From Candidatus Saccharimonadota bacterium (lineage in GTDB: Bacteria > Patescibacteriota > Saccharimonadia > Saccharimonadales > Saccharimonadaceae): 64,000 nucleotides of DNA. Position 1 is the first letter of the stretch, and every line of letters begins with the position of its first letter. The DNA lies in NCBI GenBank assembly GCA_027492255.1, contig JAPUFB010000005.1:1-64000 (forward strand), given 5' to 3'. Of the stretch, positions 6,857-16,857 are shown in pieces. A model generated the notes under the pieces. The model was not told the origin of the DNA, did no database searches, and saw only the letters and a list, made by a program, of their open reading frames with translations. Both the position numbers and the translations under genes were made by a program.

Positions 6857-9496
6857 ATGAAAAAACCACGGGCTACAAAGGGTGTGAGCTTGTACGCTAA
6901 CCTTTCCAACCGCCGCAAGGCTAATAAAGAATTTAAGTCACGTAAAAAAGCAGAGTATCTCGCCTCATTGCCGAAACATCCTGTGAAGCGACTACTATAT
7001 CGTATGCATCCACGGCGATTCTTCGCATATTGGTTCAGCCGCGAAGGGGCTATTATGGCACTCAAGATTTTTGGCGTGAGCGTACTCCTCTTAGTCCTCC
7101 TATTTGGCGCCCTCTTTGCGTATTATCGTCGCGAGTTGGATGCGATTCGCCCAAGCGAGATTGCTAAGCGTGTATCAACGACTGTTACCCGTTACTATGA
7201 CCGTAACGGTGTACTTCTCTGGGAAGATAAAGGTGACGGTGACTATAAGCTCGTTGTGAAAAGCGAAGAAATCTCGAAATACATGAAAGACGCGACGGTT
7301 GCCATCGAAGATAAAGATTTTTATCAACACGGTGGATTTAGTATCACCGGTATTGCACGAGCGATGTTTAGTAACTCTCAGGGTGGCAGTACTCAGGGTG
7401 GCTCAACACTTACCCAACAACTTGTGAAGCAGGTTTTTTTGGCAGATGATGCCAATAAGCGCGGCCTTGACGGTATTCCTCGTAAGATAAAGGAGATTAT
7501 CCTTTCGATTGAAATCGAACGTATGTATAACAAGGACCAAATTCTTACTCTCTACCTCAATGAATCTCCGTACGGAGGGCGCCGTAATGGTGTTGAATCA
7601 GCTGCACAAACCTACTTCAATAAACACGCGAAAGATCTTACATTAGCCGAATCCGCCTACCTTGCAGCAATTCCACAGAATCCGACGACATTTAACCCAT
7701 ATAATACCGAGGGTCATGACTCGCTCGTCAGTCGCGCACATACCGTCCTTGACTATATGGCTGATCAAGGCAAAATTACAAAAGCTCAAGCAGAAGAAGC
7801 CAAGAAGGTTGCCGTACTTGACGCTATTCAGCCAGAAGCCGATCAGTACAAAGACATTAAAGCTCCACATTTCGTTCAGATGGTCAAAGACCAGCTTGAA
7901 ACGAAGCTCGGTAAAAAGGTCATGGGCGAAGGCGGCCTCACTATCAAAACAACACTCGATTGGCGCGCTCAGCAGGTTGTCGATAAGGCGTTTGAGAATT
8001 TGTTCGCAAGTTCATACCCTGCTCGCTACAACTTTGATAATGGCGCTGCGACTATGCTCGACACACAAACAGGTCAGATCCTAGCTATGCGTGGCAGCCG
8101 CGATTACAACTATCCTGATTACGGAGCTGTGAATGATTCTATTTCTTTCATTCAACCTGGTTCAAGTATTAAGCCGTTCGTGTATGCGAATCTCTTTAAG
8201 GGCAACTACGGGGCGGGTTCTATCCTCTCAGATGATGCACTTCCTCAAAGTATCTATCGTACCGATGACGGAAAGTCAGTTGCTAACTTTGACAATAAAT
8301 TTAGAGGTGCGATCCCAATCCGATCAGCCCTACCTGAGTCACGCAATATCCCGGCTATTAAAGCAATGTATATAGGCGGTATTCAAGCAACGTGGAACAC
8401 AATCCATGATATGGGCGATCTTAGTTACTGTACTGATGGCGTCGATCAGCAGGCTGGACTTTCGTCTTCAATTGGCGGATGTGGCGTGAAACAAGTTGAG
8501 CATGCTAATACGTTTGCGACAATTGGACGCCTGGGTGTCTACAAGCCTATCGCTAGTGTTCTAGAAGTCAAGAATGCTCAAGGACAGGTTATTGATCAAT
8601 GGAAAGACTCGTCAAAACAGGCTGTTGACCCACAGATTGCTTATATCCTTGCTGATATTCTTAGTGATGATAAAGCTCGTAGTCCTTCATTTGGCGCAGG
8701 TGCGGCGGGCCTCAATGTTCCTGGTGTGAAAACCCTTGCAAAGACCGGTACATCGAACCTTGGTGTTAAATCAAGTAACCTCTGGATGAACAGTGTCTCT
8801 CCTAAGGTCACCTTGAGCGTTTATGTCGGCAATCACCAGCGAAACAAGGCTATGGGAAGCGCCCTATCATCAATCCTCGGGCCAACTATCAGCACGATTC
8901 AACATGACGTCCACTTTAATATCTTTAAGGTCGATGGAACTTGGAAAGAGGGTGATTGGCTCACCGAGCCAGCAGGTATCCAACGCCTTAGTGTCAATGG
9001 AAGAACTGATTTGTTCCCTTCTTGGTTCAATAAAGCAACCGCTACAAATGGTGGTGAAAAGATTAGCTTCGATAAGGTATCGAAGAAAAAAGCGACAACA
9101 TGTACACCTGACGCCGCAAAGATTGATGTCAGTATTCTCACTGCTACCGATCCTGTCACAAAGCAGAAAACCTATGTCTCTACTGACGGATATGATCCAA
9201 ATTCGACCGATGATGTTCACAACTGTGCCGATGTAAAACCATTTGTCACAGCTATAACGGGAACACTTAGTGGACAGATCACCGTTAGTGTGACTCAGGG
9301 TACACATCCACTTCAGACTATTGAGGTATTAGTTGATGGAAATTCAATTGGATCGGTCAGCGCAGCCGCGAGTGGGGACTTCTCCTTTAGCTGGACACCA
9401 ACTAGCACAGGTAACCACACTGTCGTCGCGAACGTGACGGACGCTGCACTCTATGCTGGTACACTCTCGAAGGATATCGCCTTTAAAAAGAATTAG
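6857..9496 (+). CDS. Class A penicillin-binding protein (transglycosylase/transpeptidase)
   Basis: A bifunctional peptidoglycan synthase of 879 residues. It has a basic cytoplasmic N-terminus of ~65 residues and one membrane helix at about 69-89. A GT51 domain follows, with the catalytic Glu in VAIEDKDFYQHGG (about 151) and the GGSTLTQQLVKQ motif. The penicillin-binding domain has SSIK (about 436-439), an SSS-like second motif near 545 and KTGTSN (about 629). After a cysteine-containing linker, the last ~80 residues look like an Ig-like beta domain (ITGTLSGQITVSV, EVLVDGNSIG). The product should act on the outer face of the membrane. Confidence 0.95.
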   Translation: MKKPRATKGVSLYANLSNRRKANKEFKSRKKAEYLASLPKHPVKRLLYRMHPRRFFAYWFSREGAIMALKIFGVSVLLLVLLFGALFAYYRRELDAIRPSEIAKRVSTTVTRYYDRNGVLLWEDKGDGDYKLVVKSEEISKYMKDATVAIEDKDFYQHGGFSITGIARAMFSNSQGGSTQGGSTLTQQLVKQVFLADDANKRGLDGIPRKIKEIILSIEIERMYNKDQILTLYLNESPYGGRRNGVESAAQTYFNKHAKDLTLAESAYLAAIPQNPTTFNPYNTEGHDSLVSRAHTVLDYMADQGKITKAQAEEAKKVAVLDAIQPEADQYKDIKAPHFVQMVKDQLETKLGKKVMGEGGLTIKTTLDWRAQQVVDKAFENLFASSYPARYNFDNGAATMLDTQTGQILAMRGSRDYNYPDYGAVNDSISFIQPGSSIKPFVYANLFKGNYGAGSILSDDALPQSIYRTDDGKSVANFDNKFRGAIPIRSALPESRNIPAIKAMYIGGIQATWNTIHDMGDLSYCTDGVDQQAGLSSSIGGCGVKQVEHANTFATIGRLGVYKPIASVLEVKNAQGQVIDQWKDSSKQAVDPQIAYILADILSDDKARSPSFGAGAAGLNVPGVKTLAKTGTSNLGVKSSNLWMNSVSPKVTLSVYVGNHQRNKAMGSALSSILGPTISTIQHDVHFNIFKVDGTWKEGDWLTEPAGIQRLSVNGRTDLFPSWFNKATATNGGEKISFDKVSKKKATTCTPDAAKIDVSILTATDPVTKQKTYVSTDGYDPNSTDDVHNCADVKPFVTAITGTLSGQITVSVTQGTHPLQTIEVLVDGNSIGSVSAAASGDFSFSWTPTSTGNHTVVANVTDAALYAGTLSKDIAFKKN

Positions 9497-9508
9497 TTGT
9501 ACGGGCTT

Positions 9509-9547
9509 TATAAAGCATCAGCGATTTTTGGTCGCTGATGCTTTATA
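9509..9547. terminator. Perfect 16-bp hairpin between convergent genes
   Basis: TATAAAGCATCAGCGA at 9509-9524 pairs exactly with TCGCTGATGCTTTATA at 9532-9547. It sits between the converging penicillin-binding protein and PIN-TRAM genes. No immediate T-run follows on either strand, so it is a terminator or mRNA-end stabiliser by position. Confidence 0.65.
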
Positions 9548-9579
9548 GGTAGAACCTTTTTAGTGATACGGTTTGCAGT

Positions 9580-10449
9580 CTATTTATTTGCGAGTTCGAC
9601 GAGTGAGTCTTCGTGAGTCTTTGGTCGACGGAAATTTGATTGTCGAGGACGCCTCTCGGTTCGCTGGACAGAAGGGTTATAGATTTTCTCAGGCGTATCA
9701 TGAGTACGACGGGGAGCAGTCTTGGGAATCGTTACTTTGGTTGTTTGCGATTTTGAAGCCTGCTTTACACCAACACGGCGGGCAAACATCATCTTTCCTG
9801 CAGCCGTCTGTAAGACACGTGTAGCGGTGACGCGTACTGTTTGGCCTATGAGTGCCTTCGCATCATCAACAACCACCATTGTACCGTCATCGAGATAGCC
9901 AACGCCTTGACGATCTCCTTGGCCAGCCTGGACGATAGTGATCTCAAGCTCCTCGCCGGGTAGATATGTGACGCGTAATGCATGCGCCAACTCATTAATA
10001 TTAATCACCTGAACATCTTGTACCCTGGCAGATTTATTGAGATTGTAGTCTATTGTGCATAGACGAGCATCCCAACGCTGCGCAAGAACGATAAGCTGCT
10101 CATCAACACCATATTGATCAGTTGCGCCGTCGTCAACTACTCGCAGCGTGACGCCGTCAAGGTGCTGCAATTTTTCGATCATATCCAGCCCGAATCGAGC
10201 TCTTTCGCGTTTATCATGGTCAGCCTTATCCGCCATATATTGGAGTTCACGGACGACGCTTTTTGGTACAACAAGGGGTGCACTGACGAGACCCGAACGA
10301 GCGATCGGGAGAATTCTTCCATCGATAAGAACACTTGTATCAAGCAGTATACTGCCTGATTCAGCTTTATCTTTTTGTAGTGTTTTCCATAAGAGATAAC
10401 TCACTTCAAGTAGCACTAGTAGTACTGTTATCGCTACAAAATATTCCAT
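9580..10449 (-). CDS. Membrane-anchored PIN-TRAM domain protein (YacL-like)
   Basis: A 289-residue protein with an N-terminal membrane helix (residues 3-20). A PIN nuclease-type domain starts at ILLDTSVLIDGR and has further acidic residues in VRELQYMAD, YGVDEQLIVLA and LCTIDYNLN. A TRAM domain follows at about 160-225 (GEELEITIVQAGQGDRQGVG, VVVDDAKALIGQTV). A basic, disordered tail ends the protein. PIN folds are Mg-dependent RNases and TRAM binds RNA, so a role in RNA cleavage at the membrane is likely. It has an AAAGGA ribosome site and lies downstream of radA. Confidence 0.88.
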   Translation of the reverse strand: MEYFVAITVLLVLLEVSYLLWKTLQKDKAESGSILLDTSVLIDGRILPIARSGLVSAPLVVPKSVVRELQYMADKADHDKRERARFGLDMIEKLQHLDGVTLRVVDDGATDQYGVDEQLIVLAQRWDARLCTIDYNLNKSARVQDVQVININELAHALRVTYLPGEELEITIVQAGQGDRQGVGYLDDGTMVVVDDAKALIGQTVRVTATRVLQTAAGKMMFARRVGVKQASKSQTTKVTIPKTAPRRTHDTPEKIYNPSVQRTERRPRQSNFRRPKTHEDSLVELANK

Positions 10450-10527
10450 TTATATTGTTCCTTTATCTTTTAGTGTGGATACATGCGGGTTTATAGTAGT
10501 TCGCTCGTATCACGTTATTAGTATGTA

Positions 10528-11880
10528 TTATTTCTTCTCGAGATATTGATTGAGTGCATCACGCATATCAATGACAGGACGAATAAACATGTCCTTAGGT
10601 CGTGATTGTGGCGCAATTGCGCCCTTAAAGCCTAGTTTTTTTGCCTCTTTGACCCGAAGTGCGCTCGCAACCGATGAACGAATCTCCCCGCCAAGCCCTA
10701 CCTCACCAAATACCACAAGCGAATCGTCGAGCTTTCTCTCAGCAGCTGCTGATGCGATAGCCATGCAAACAGCGAGATCTGCCGCAGAATCCTGAAGCTT
10801 CAAGCCGCCAACAATATTGATAAAAATATCACTTTCAGATAATTTCAGTTTTGTTCGCCGCTCTAAAACTGCGATAAGAACATTGAGTCGGTTGAGGTCA
10901 AAGCCTGAGCTCGTGCGTTTAGGATAGCCGAAATGTGTCGGGTTTACAAGTGCCTGAATCTCGACTAATAGTGGGCGGTTACCTTCTACGGTCGCAAGAA
11001 TTACCGAGCCGTCACTCTTGCCGCGCTCCTCGAGCAGTGTTGCAGAAGGATTCTCGACTTGCTTAAGCCCTTCTCCGACCATCTCAAGGAGAGCAACCTC
11101 CGCCGTTGAACCGTAGCGATTCTTTGCTGCTCGAAGCAGCTTAAACCCACCGTAGCGATCACCTTCAAACTGCAGTACAACATCGACAAGATGTTCAAGT
11201 ACTTTTGGACCTGCAATACTTCCTTCTTTTGTGACATGCCCTACGAGTACCGTAGCTGTATTTGTCCTCTTAGCTGCACGAATAATAATATTTGCAGAAT
11301 TTGTTATCTGGCTTACTGTTCCGGGCGCGGAGGCAATTTCCGCCATTGCGACTGTCTGCATTGAATCGACGATGACAAGTGAATACTGTCCTTCAGAAAT
11401 CGTCGCCGCAATATCATCAGCACTCGTACTTGTGGCGAGCGAAACATTTGAGCTATCCTTACCCCCAAGGCGCTCGGCCCGAAGCTTTACTTGACCAGCT
11501 GACTCCTCGCCACTGACGTATAATACCGGCTTGGTTTTTGCGATGATAAGCGCGAGCTGCATGAGGAGAGTACTCTTACCGATACCCGGCTGCCCGGCAA
11601 GCAACACAACTCCCCCTGGCATCAAGCCACCACCCAGAACATCATCTACTTCAGCAAAACCTGTCGATATACGCAGCGCCGCCCCTTCAAGAGGAACATC
11701 TGAAAGTTTTTGCGCGAAGAGGGTTTTACCAACCGAACGGTCAACAACCGCTTTCTTTTCAAGCTGCGGCGCCTCTTCCACTAGGCTATTCCATGCACCG
11801 CAATTATCGCATTTTCCGCTCCACTTGGAGTATTTCGCTCCGCACTGCTGACAGACATATTGAGATTTTGCTTTAGCCAT
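10528..11880 (-). CDS. radA: DNA repair protein RadA
   Basis: A RecA-like branch-migration helicase of 450 residues, full length. A zinc finger CQQC...CDNC lies at about 9-26, Walker A GQPGIGKST at about 95-103, and the RadA signature KNRYG (usually KNRFG) at about 257. The C-terminal Lon-protease-like domain contains VFGEVGLGGEIR. TATAAT at 11888-11893 (minus strand) lies seven bases before the ATG and overlaps the stop of the upstream gene. The gene can therefore be transcribed separately as a leaderless mRNA. Confidence 0.96.
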   Translation of the reverse strand: MAKAKSQYVCQQCGAKYSKWSGKCDNCGAWNSLVEEAPQLEKKAVVDRSVGKTLFAQKLSDVPLEGAALRISTGFAEVDDVLGGGLMPGGVVLLAGQPGIGKSTLLMQLALIIAKTKPVLYVSGEESAGQVKLRAERLGGKDSSNVSLATSTSADDIAATISEGQYSLVIVDSMQTVAMAEIASAPGTVSQITNSANIIIRAAKRTNTATVLVGHVTKEGSIAGPKVLEHLVDVVLQFEGDRYGGFKLLRAAKNRYGSTAEVALLEMVGEGLKQVENPSATLLEERGKSDGSVILATVEGNRPLLVEIQALVNPTHFGYPKRTSSGFDLNRLNVLIAVLERRTKLKLSESDIFINIVGGLKLQDSAADLAVCMAIASAAAERKLDDSLVVFGEVGLGGEIRSSVASALRVKEAKKLGFKGAIAPQSRPKDMFIRPVIDMRDALNQYLEKK

Positions 11881-11888
11881 ACTGTATA

Positions 11889-12920
11889 TTATAGCGCAGG
11901 CACTTCTTTGACTGAGCTATCAATACTCTTATTGAGATTTTGTGCTTCAAGATTGAGCGCATCAAGATCAGTCTTCTTTTTGTTGTAATCATCAATCGAC
12001 TGATTAATCGACACCCTTACTTGCTCGAGCGTAGCCTGCCGCGTCTCAAGAGCGGAGCGCTGCGAGGAGAATTGATACGACGACAGAGAGCCTGCTTGTG
12101 CGGCTGCGTTAAATGTTGTGATATCACTGTTAAGCTGTTTTATTGTTCTTTCATACTCCGCTTGTCGAGCATCAATCTGGTCAGCCATGGTACTAAGTTC
12201 AGCAACAAGTGCATCCTGTTTATTTTTAAGATCAGTAAAAACATGCTGATAACTATTCCAAAGCGTAATTGTTTTTTGTCGATCCGAGAAATACTGTGAG
12301 TAGTACTTCTCAAGTTCTGGTGAAAGCAATTTCACTTCTGTCGCAAGAATTGAGTGAAGCTCGTTATTGATTTCGTCTGGTTCAAACTTTTTATACTCGT
12401 CTATTAAATTTTTTAAACGCTCATCAGCTGTTTGAGCAAACTCGGCTTCAAGGAGTTTATTAACCCGATTTTTTTCACCGCTATCCAGCCGTTCATATAC
12501 TGCATGGAGCATCTCGTGCGCCGCTGTAACCTCTTCAACACCATCAAGGCGACTATCAGTCACATCAAACAAAAATATCTGTCGATTGGAATAGCATCCA
12601 AGAACAACCGTCTTCTCTCCAGTAGCAATTGGACAATCTCTTTGAAAACTTGCACGTCCATCGATTTTTGCCTGCGATGCGTAGAGGTAAAATTTGCCAG
12701 TATCATTCAACCCTCCACGAGCCGCAATGGTTGAGACTGTTGCTGACGGAGGATGTTGCCACACTATTATCTGGTCAGCTATTTTTTGGCGGTAGAAAAA
12801 GACGAATGCCGCAAGAAGAGCAAAGATCAGCGCAAGAAAAAGTTGCCCCCTATGATTTACTGGTCTTGTCTCGACGGCTTGATTTTGTGATTGAGGCAAC
12901 TGAACCGGTACTTCGTTCAC
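11889..12920 (-). CDS. Membrane-anchored HExxH protein with coiled coil
   Basis: 343 residues of unknown family. One membrane helix lies at about 28-46. An extracytoplasmic part follows, with two cysteines and the metalloprotease-like motif AAHEMLHAVYERL (HExxH) at about 134-146. Long coiled-coil helices (about 225-335) contain regular Q/K/D/L repeats. I use a GTG start at 12920 because GAGGGG lies 10 bases upstream. This places the first 71 bases inside the clpC 3' end, implying translational coupling. A zinc peptidase role is inferred from the motif. The coiled coil suggests a surface or division-associated scaffold. Confidence 0.7.
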   Translation of the reverse strand: MNEVPVQLPQSQNQAVETRPVNHRGQLFLALIFALLAAFVFFYRQKIADQIIVWQHPPSATVSTIAARGGLNDTGKFYLYASQAKIDGRASFQRDCPIATGEKTVVLGCYSNRQIFLFDVTDSRLDGVEEVTAAHEMLHAVYERLDSGEKNRVNKLLEAEFAQTADERLKNLIDEYKKFEPDEINNELHSILATEVKLLSPELEKYYSQYFSDRQKTITLWNSYQHVFTDLKNKQDALVAELSTMADQIDARQAEYERTIKQLNSDITTFNAAAQAGSLSSYQFSSQRSALETRQATLEQVRVSINQSIDDYNKKKTDLDALNLEAQNLNKSIDSSVKEVPAL

Positions 12921-15390
12921 TGACTGTTTTCCCCTCGTTTGAAATTTCTACCGATAGTGTACCATTTTTCACTACAACAGTCAGGATATCCCCTTTACTA
13001 TATCGCTGATCGAGTACACCCTCTGCGATAAGGTGTTCTATTTCATTCTGAATCACTCGCCGTAATGGCCGAGCACCGTTTTTATCATCATATCCAAGCC
13101 GCACCAAGTATTTCTTTGCTGCCGCTGAGATAACAATACCAAGACCTTGATGAGTCAAACGTTCACTCACCTCGGCAATAAGAAGATCAAATATCTTATT
13201 AATCTCCTTCTCTCGAAGCGCATGAAAGACCACGATATCATCGAAACGATTAATAAGCTCGGGGCGCATAAAATCTTTAAGAGCATCACGAGCCACTGCT
13301 TCCGTTTCCTTGTGTACCGCTTCAAATTTTTCATCGTCGAGCCCACTTTTCACCGCGAAACCGAGCGCTGCCTCATGCCTCATTCTTTCGCTACCAAGAT
13401 TACTCGTGAGGATGATGATAGTATTACTGAAATCAACATGTCGACCCTTCGCGTCCGTGAGCGTTCCGTCTTCGAGCAGTTGAAGAAGTAGTTGGAAGAC
13501 ATCCTTATGAGCCTTTTCGATTTCATCAAACAATACGACACTGTACGGATGACGACGGATTTTATCAGTCAACTGACCGCCATCGTCATAGCCAACATAT
13601 CCTGCCGGTGCTCCAACCAGACGGCTTGTAGTATGGCGCTCACTAAATTCACTCATATCTATCTTGATCAGGGCTTTGTCGCTTCCAAATACCTCACGCG
13701 CCAATACACGGGCAAGTTCAGTCTTACCGACCCCAGTCGGACCCATAAAGATAAATGAGCCGATGGGTCGTTTGCTTGAGCTGATACCCGATCGACTACG
13801 TCGTATTGCTCGGGCAACAGTATTCACCGCCGCCTCTTGACCAATAATCGACCGCGAAAGCCGTTTTTCAAGATGTTTCAATAGTATTGCTTCCGACTTC
13901 TTAAGCTGTTGCATGGGGATACCACTCATTACAGAAACCGCACGGGCAACATCTTCATGATTAAGCGTGATGACTGAGTCGGATTGCTTCATCTCTTCAA
14001 GTTTTTCTGTCAAGCGACTGATACGCATCTTATACAGCGCCGCCCGTTCATAGTCTTCGTTCGTTACCGCATCCTCCATTTTTGCATTCAGTTCACGGAG
14101 TTCACGTGTGTATTCACGAGCTTTTGACGGCGCCTGACGACGGCGTACTCGAACCAATGCAGATGCCTCGTCGAGCACATCAAGTGCCTTGTCCGGCATA
14201 TAGCGCTCCGCAAGGTACCTATCCGCAAGATACACAATATCATCTACGGTATCGTCAGCTACTTCTACGCCATGATGTTTTTCATAATAGGGTTTCAGTC
14301 CTTTTAGAATAGCTTTTGTATCGCCAAGGGAGGGCTCAGGCACGACAATTGGCTGTAGTCGACGTTCAAATGCAGCATCTTTCTCGATATATTTACGGTA
14401 TTCTTCGAGTGTTGTTGCGCCAATCATGCGAATCTTACCACGAGCCAGTCCGGGCTTTAAGATGTTTGCGGCGTCCATAGAACCTTCAGCAGCACCAGCG
14501 CCAATCAGCAGGTGAAGCTCATCGATAAACACGATAATTCGGTCGTCGCTCGCTATTTCCTCGATTACTCTCTTGAGGCGTTCTTCAAACTCACCACGAA
14601 ATTTAGTACCCGCAATAAGGGATGGCATATCAAGTTGAATAATTCGCTTATCGAGCAGATGATCAGGGACTTCCTCGTGCGCAATACGCTGCGCAAGCCC
14701 TTCAACGATTGCCGTTTTTCCTACGCCCGGTTCACCGATAAGTATTGGATTGTTTTTATTGCGCCGAGACAAGATAGTCACCATGCGCTCAATCTGTTCG
14801 TCACGGCCTATAACAACATCAAGTTCACCGCGTCGCGCTGATGAGGTTAAATCATTACCGAACATATCAAGTGCAGTTTTACGACTAGTCTGCTTATTTC
14901 TTTGAATACCAGGTTCTGCCCTGTTGAATTCCGATTGCTGTTGGTTGAGATACCCCTCTAACTCTCCGACTAATTCTTCAACAGGTGCACCGAGATCACG
15001 TAGCAGAACCGTCGCACGAGCATTCTTCTGGCTTAAGATACTATATAGAATATGTTCAGTCCCGCAGACATCCTGATGGAATTCCTGAGCGACCTCCCAG
15101 CTCATGCGTAGTGTTAGTTTGGCGGTCTCACTCAACCCTTTGGCACCTGTATTGATCACAATCCCTTGCGGAGTAAGATTAAGTGCTGTACGAGCCTTAT
15201 CGAATGTTACACCTATATCGGCAAGCATCCGTGCACCCACTGATTCTTTTTGGCTAAGTACACCAAGCAAGAGATGCTCGGTACCGATATACGCACTATC
15301 TAGTGAGCGCGCAATCAGTTCGGCCTGTTCCAAGCTACCCTTAGCGTTATCAGTCAAAAACTGTGAAAAGTCGTGAAAATTCTCGTTCAT
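12850..15390 (-). CDS. clpC: ATP-dependent Clp protease ATPase subunit ClpC
   Basis: An AAA+ unfoldase that feeds ClpP, 846 residues. There are two Clp_N repeats at about 5-145. AAA-1 has Walker A GEPGVGKT at about 220. A UVR-type middle region ([14 protein letters not shown]) follows, which marks ClpC rather than ClpB. AAA-2 has GPTGVGKTE at about 550 and the [10 protein letters not shown] box. The C-terminal ~35 residues are a Ser/Lys-rich tail. The start has GGAGGG upstream. A perfect CIRCE operator overlaps the promoter, so HrcA heat-shock control is expected. Confidence 0.97.
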   Translation of the reverse strand: MNENFHDFSQFLTDNAKGSLEQAELIARSLDSAYIGTEHLLLGVLSQKESVGARMLADIGVTFDKARTALNLTPQGIVINTGAKGLSETAKLTLRMSWEVAQEFHQDVCGTEHILYSILSQKNARATVLLRDLGAPVEELVGELEGYLNQQQSEFNRAEPGIQRNKQTSRKTALDMFGNDLTSSARRGELDVVIGRDEQIERMVTILSRRNKNNPILIGEPGVGKTAIVEGLAQRIAHEEVPDHLLDKRIIQLDMPSLIAGTKFRGEFEERLKRVIEEIASDDRIIVFIDELHLLIGAGAAEGSMDAANILKPGLARGKIRMIGATTLEEYRKYIEKDAAFERRLQPIVVPEPSLGDTKAILKGLKPYYEKHHGVEVADDTVDDIVYLADRYLAERYMPDKALDVLDEASALVRVRRRQAPSKAREYTRELRELNAKMEDAVTNEDYERAALYKMRISRLTEKLEEMKQSDSVITLNHEDVARAVSVMSGIPMQQLKKSEAILLKHLEKRLSRSIIGQEAAVNTVARAIRRSRSGISSSKRPIGSFIFMGPTGVGKTELARVLAREVFGSDKALIKIDMSEFSERHTTSRLVGAPAGYVGYDDGGQLTDKIRRHPYSVVLFDEIEKAHKDVFQLLLQLLEDGTLTDAKGRHVDFSNTIIILTSNLGSERMRHEAALGFAVKSGLDDEKFEAVHKETEAVARDALKDFMRPELINRFDDIVVFHALREKEINKIFDLLIAEVSERLTHQGLGIVISAAAKKYLVRLGYDDKNGARPLRRVIQNEIEHLIAEGVLDQRYSKGDILTVVVKNGTLSVEISNEGKTVSERSTGSVASITKSSRRDKTSKS

Positions 15391-15423
15391 ATATCCCTCC
15401 GGACTTGTTCCGTTAGTATTTCC

Positions 15424-15451
15424 ATTATAACAAAATTAGCACTCGATGCAA
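15424..15451 (-). promoter_or_regulatory. clpC promoter
   Basis: On the minus strand TTGCAT (15446-15451), a 16-base spacer and TATAAT (15424-15429). The -35 element lies within the CIRCE spacer, so a repressor bound to CIRCE would block RNA polymerase. Confidence 0.8.
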
Positions 15452-15462
15452 GTGAGTGCTAA
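15436..15462. promoter_or_regulatory. CIRCE operator (HrcA binding site)
   Basis: TTAGCACTC at 15436-15444, nine bases, then GAGTGCTAA at 15454-15462. This matches the canonical CIRCE consensus exactly in both arms and in the nine-base spacing. It overlaps the clpC promoter. It predicts an HrcA repressor elsewhere in the genome and heat-shock induction of clpC and probably of the HExxH gene coupled to it. Confidence 0.96.
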
Positions 15463-15483
15463 TTTGTACTGCTTTCTTTTAGC

Positions 15484-16632
15484 TTATTCTGCTGTTGCTT
15501 CTTGAACTGCGCTCAAGAGATCATCTTCGATGTTCTTTCGCGGTTTTGGTGTAGCAGCCTCTTTCTTGACGATAACAGGAGCTGGTGCGGCTTGTGCGGT
15601 TTCAATGTCAAGCTCATACCCAGTTAATTTGCTCGCCAAGCGAACATTCTGACCTTGACGACCAATAGCAATTGACTGCTGATCTTCATTCACAAACACA
15701 CGAGCACGTTTTTCTTTCTCGTCGAGCTCGATCTTTGCAATTTCGGCAGGACTAAGTGCATTCGCGATGAAATTCTTAACATCCTCATCATAGGTGATGA
15801 TATCAATCTTTTCCTGGTCACCGATTTCATTCATCACTGCTGTCACACGGGTACCGTGACCACCAACGAATGTTCCGACTGGATCAATTCCAGGAACTGT
15901 TGAACGGACAGCGAGCTTTGTTCGCTTGCCAGCTTCACGAGCAATAGCAACGATCTCGACCGCCCCTGTTTCCATCTCCGGAACTTCTTGACGGAAAAGA
16001 TATTCGATAAACGGTTCGTTAGCACGGCTCAAAATAAGCTGTGGACCACGATTCTCACGCTCAATATCTTTGATATACACCTTAAGACGTGAGCCAATAC
16101 CGTAGTACTCACCTGGGATCTGTTCACTTGCTGGTAGTATGCCAATAGCCTTGCCTAGTTCAATACGAACAAGACGCGGTTCAACTCGCTGAACTGATCC
16201 AACAACAACTGTACCGATTTTGTCAGAAAATTCTTCCATAACTACTTCGCGCTCTGCCTCACGAAGCTTCTGTAGGACAACTTGTTTTGCTGTTTGAGCA
16301 GCAACATATCCGAAACTAGTTGCTTCGTCGCTTGTCTCAACAACATCACCAAGCTTTGCGCCTTTTTTAATTTTCTGAGCATCTTCAACCGTCAATTGAC
16401 TGGCGGATGTTTCCACCTCTTCAACGACATCGTACATCACAAAAACTTTTGCAGTTCCATTGTTTGTATTGAGTTCGGCACGGACATTTTGTTCTCGATC
16501 ACCATGATCACGTCGCCATGCGGCAGCAATTGCCTGTTGAACGACATCAAGAACGGTTTCTTCGGGTAAGTTTTTTTCCTCAGCGATAGTTTTAATCACC
16601 ATCACGAGTTGTTTAATATTTAATGTATCCAT
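15484..16632 (-). CDS. nusA: Transcription termination/antitermination protein NusA
   Basis: Binds RNA polymerase and nascent RNA. 382 residues. The N-terminal domain has the typical LPEETVLDVVQQAIAAAWRRD segment. An S1 domain lies at about 130-200 (GTVVVGSVQRVEPRLVRIELG), and KH domains contain GTFVGGHGTRV and SIAIGRQGQNVRLASKLTG. A short acidic/proline tail ends the protein. No AR repeats are present, as in most non-proteobacterial NusA. A sigma-70 type promoter lies upstream. Confidence 0.96.
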   Translation of the reverse strand: MDTLNIKQLVMVIKTIAEEKNLPEETVLDVVQQAIAAAWRRDHGDREQNVRAELNTNNGTAKVFVMYDVVEEVETSASQLTVEDAQKIKKGAKLGDVVETSDEATSFGYVAAQTAKQVVLQKLREAEREVVMEEFSDKIGTVVVGSVQRVEPRLVRIELGKAIGILPASEQIPGEYYGIGSRLKVYIKDIERENRGPQLILSRANEPFIEYLFRQEVPEMETGAVEIVAIAREAGKRTKLAVRSTVPGIDPVGTFVGGHGTRVTAVMNEIGDQEKIDIITYDEDVKNFIANALSPAEIAKIELDEKEKRARVFVNEDQQSIAIGRQGQNVRLASKLTGYELDIETAQAAPAPVIVKKEAATPKPRKNIEDDLLSAVQEATAE

Positions 16633-16706
16633 ATCTGGTGTTTCCTTTCAAGTTATAGCTTTTCTACTAAAAACTCCGACCTGCCGGCCGGAATAGTACG
16701 TTACAA

Positions 16707-16735
16707 AGTATAGCCGTTATATAGTATCTCGTCAA
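16707..16735 (-). promoter_or_regulatory. nusA promoter
   Basis: Minus strand TTGACG (16730-16735), 17-base spacer, TATACT (16707-16712). A leader of about 70 bases follows, containing the palindrome CCGGCCGG and a GAAAGGAAA ribosome site before the ATG at 16632. Confidence 0.8.
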
Positions 16736-16857
16736 GGACTAGATCGTCGGCTTTCACTAATTTTTCTAAACAACGCTTCTTGGCTTGACAACAGATAGCT
16801 GTATGTATGCCTTCTACCGTGAACTGCTACTGCTTCAAGAACCGTAATATTATCTTT

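Noticed and set aside
12629-13009. Plus-strand 126-residue frame opposite clpC and the HExxH gene
   Set aside because: It is a shadow of two strongly supported minus-strand genes and lacks initiation signals.
16741-16857. Promoter-like TTGACA on the plus strand near 16784
   Set aside because: No suitable -10 box follows at 16-18 bases and no plus-strand gene lies downstream.
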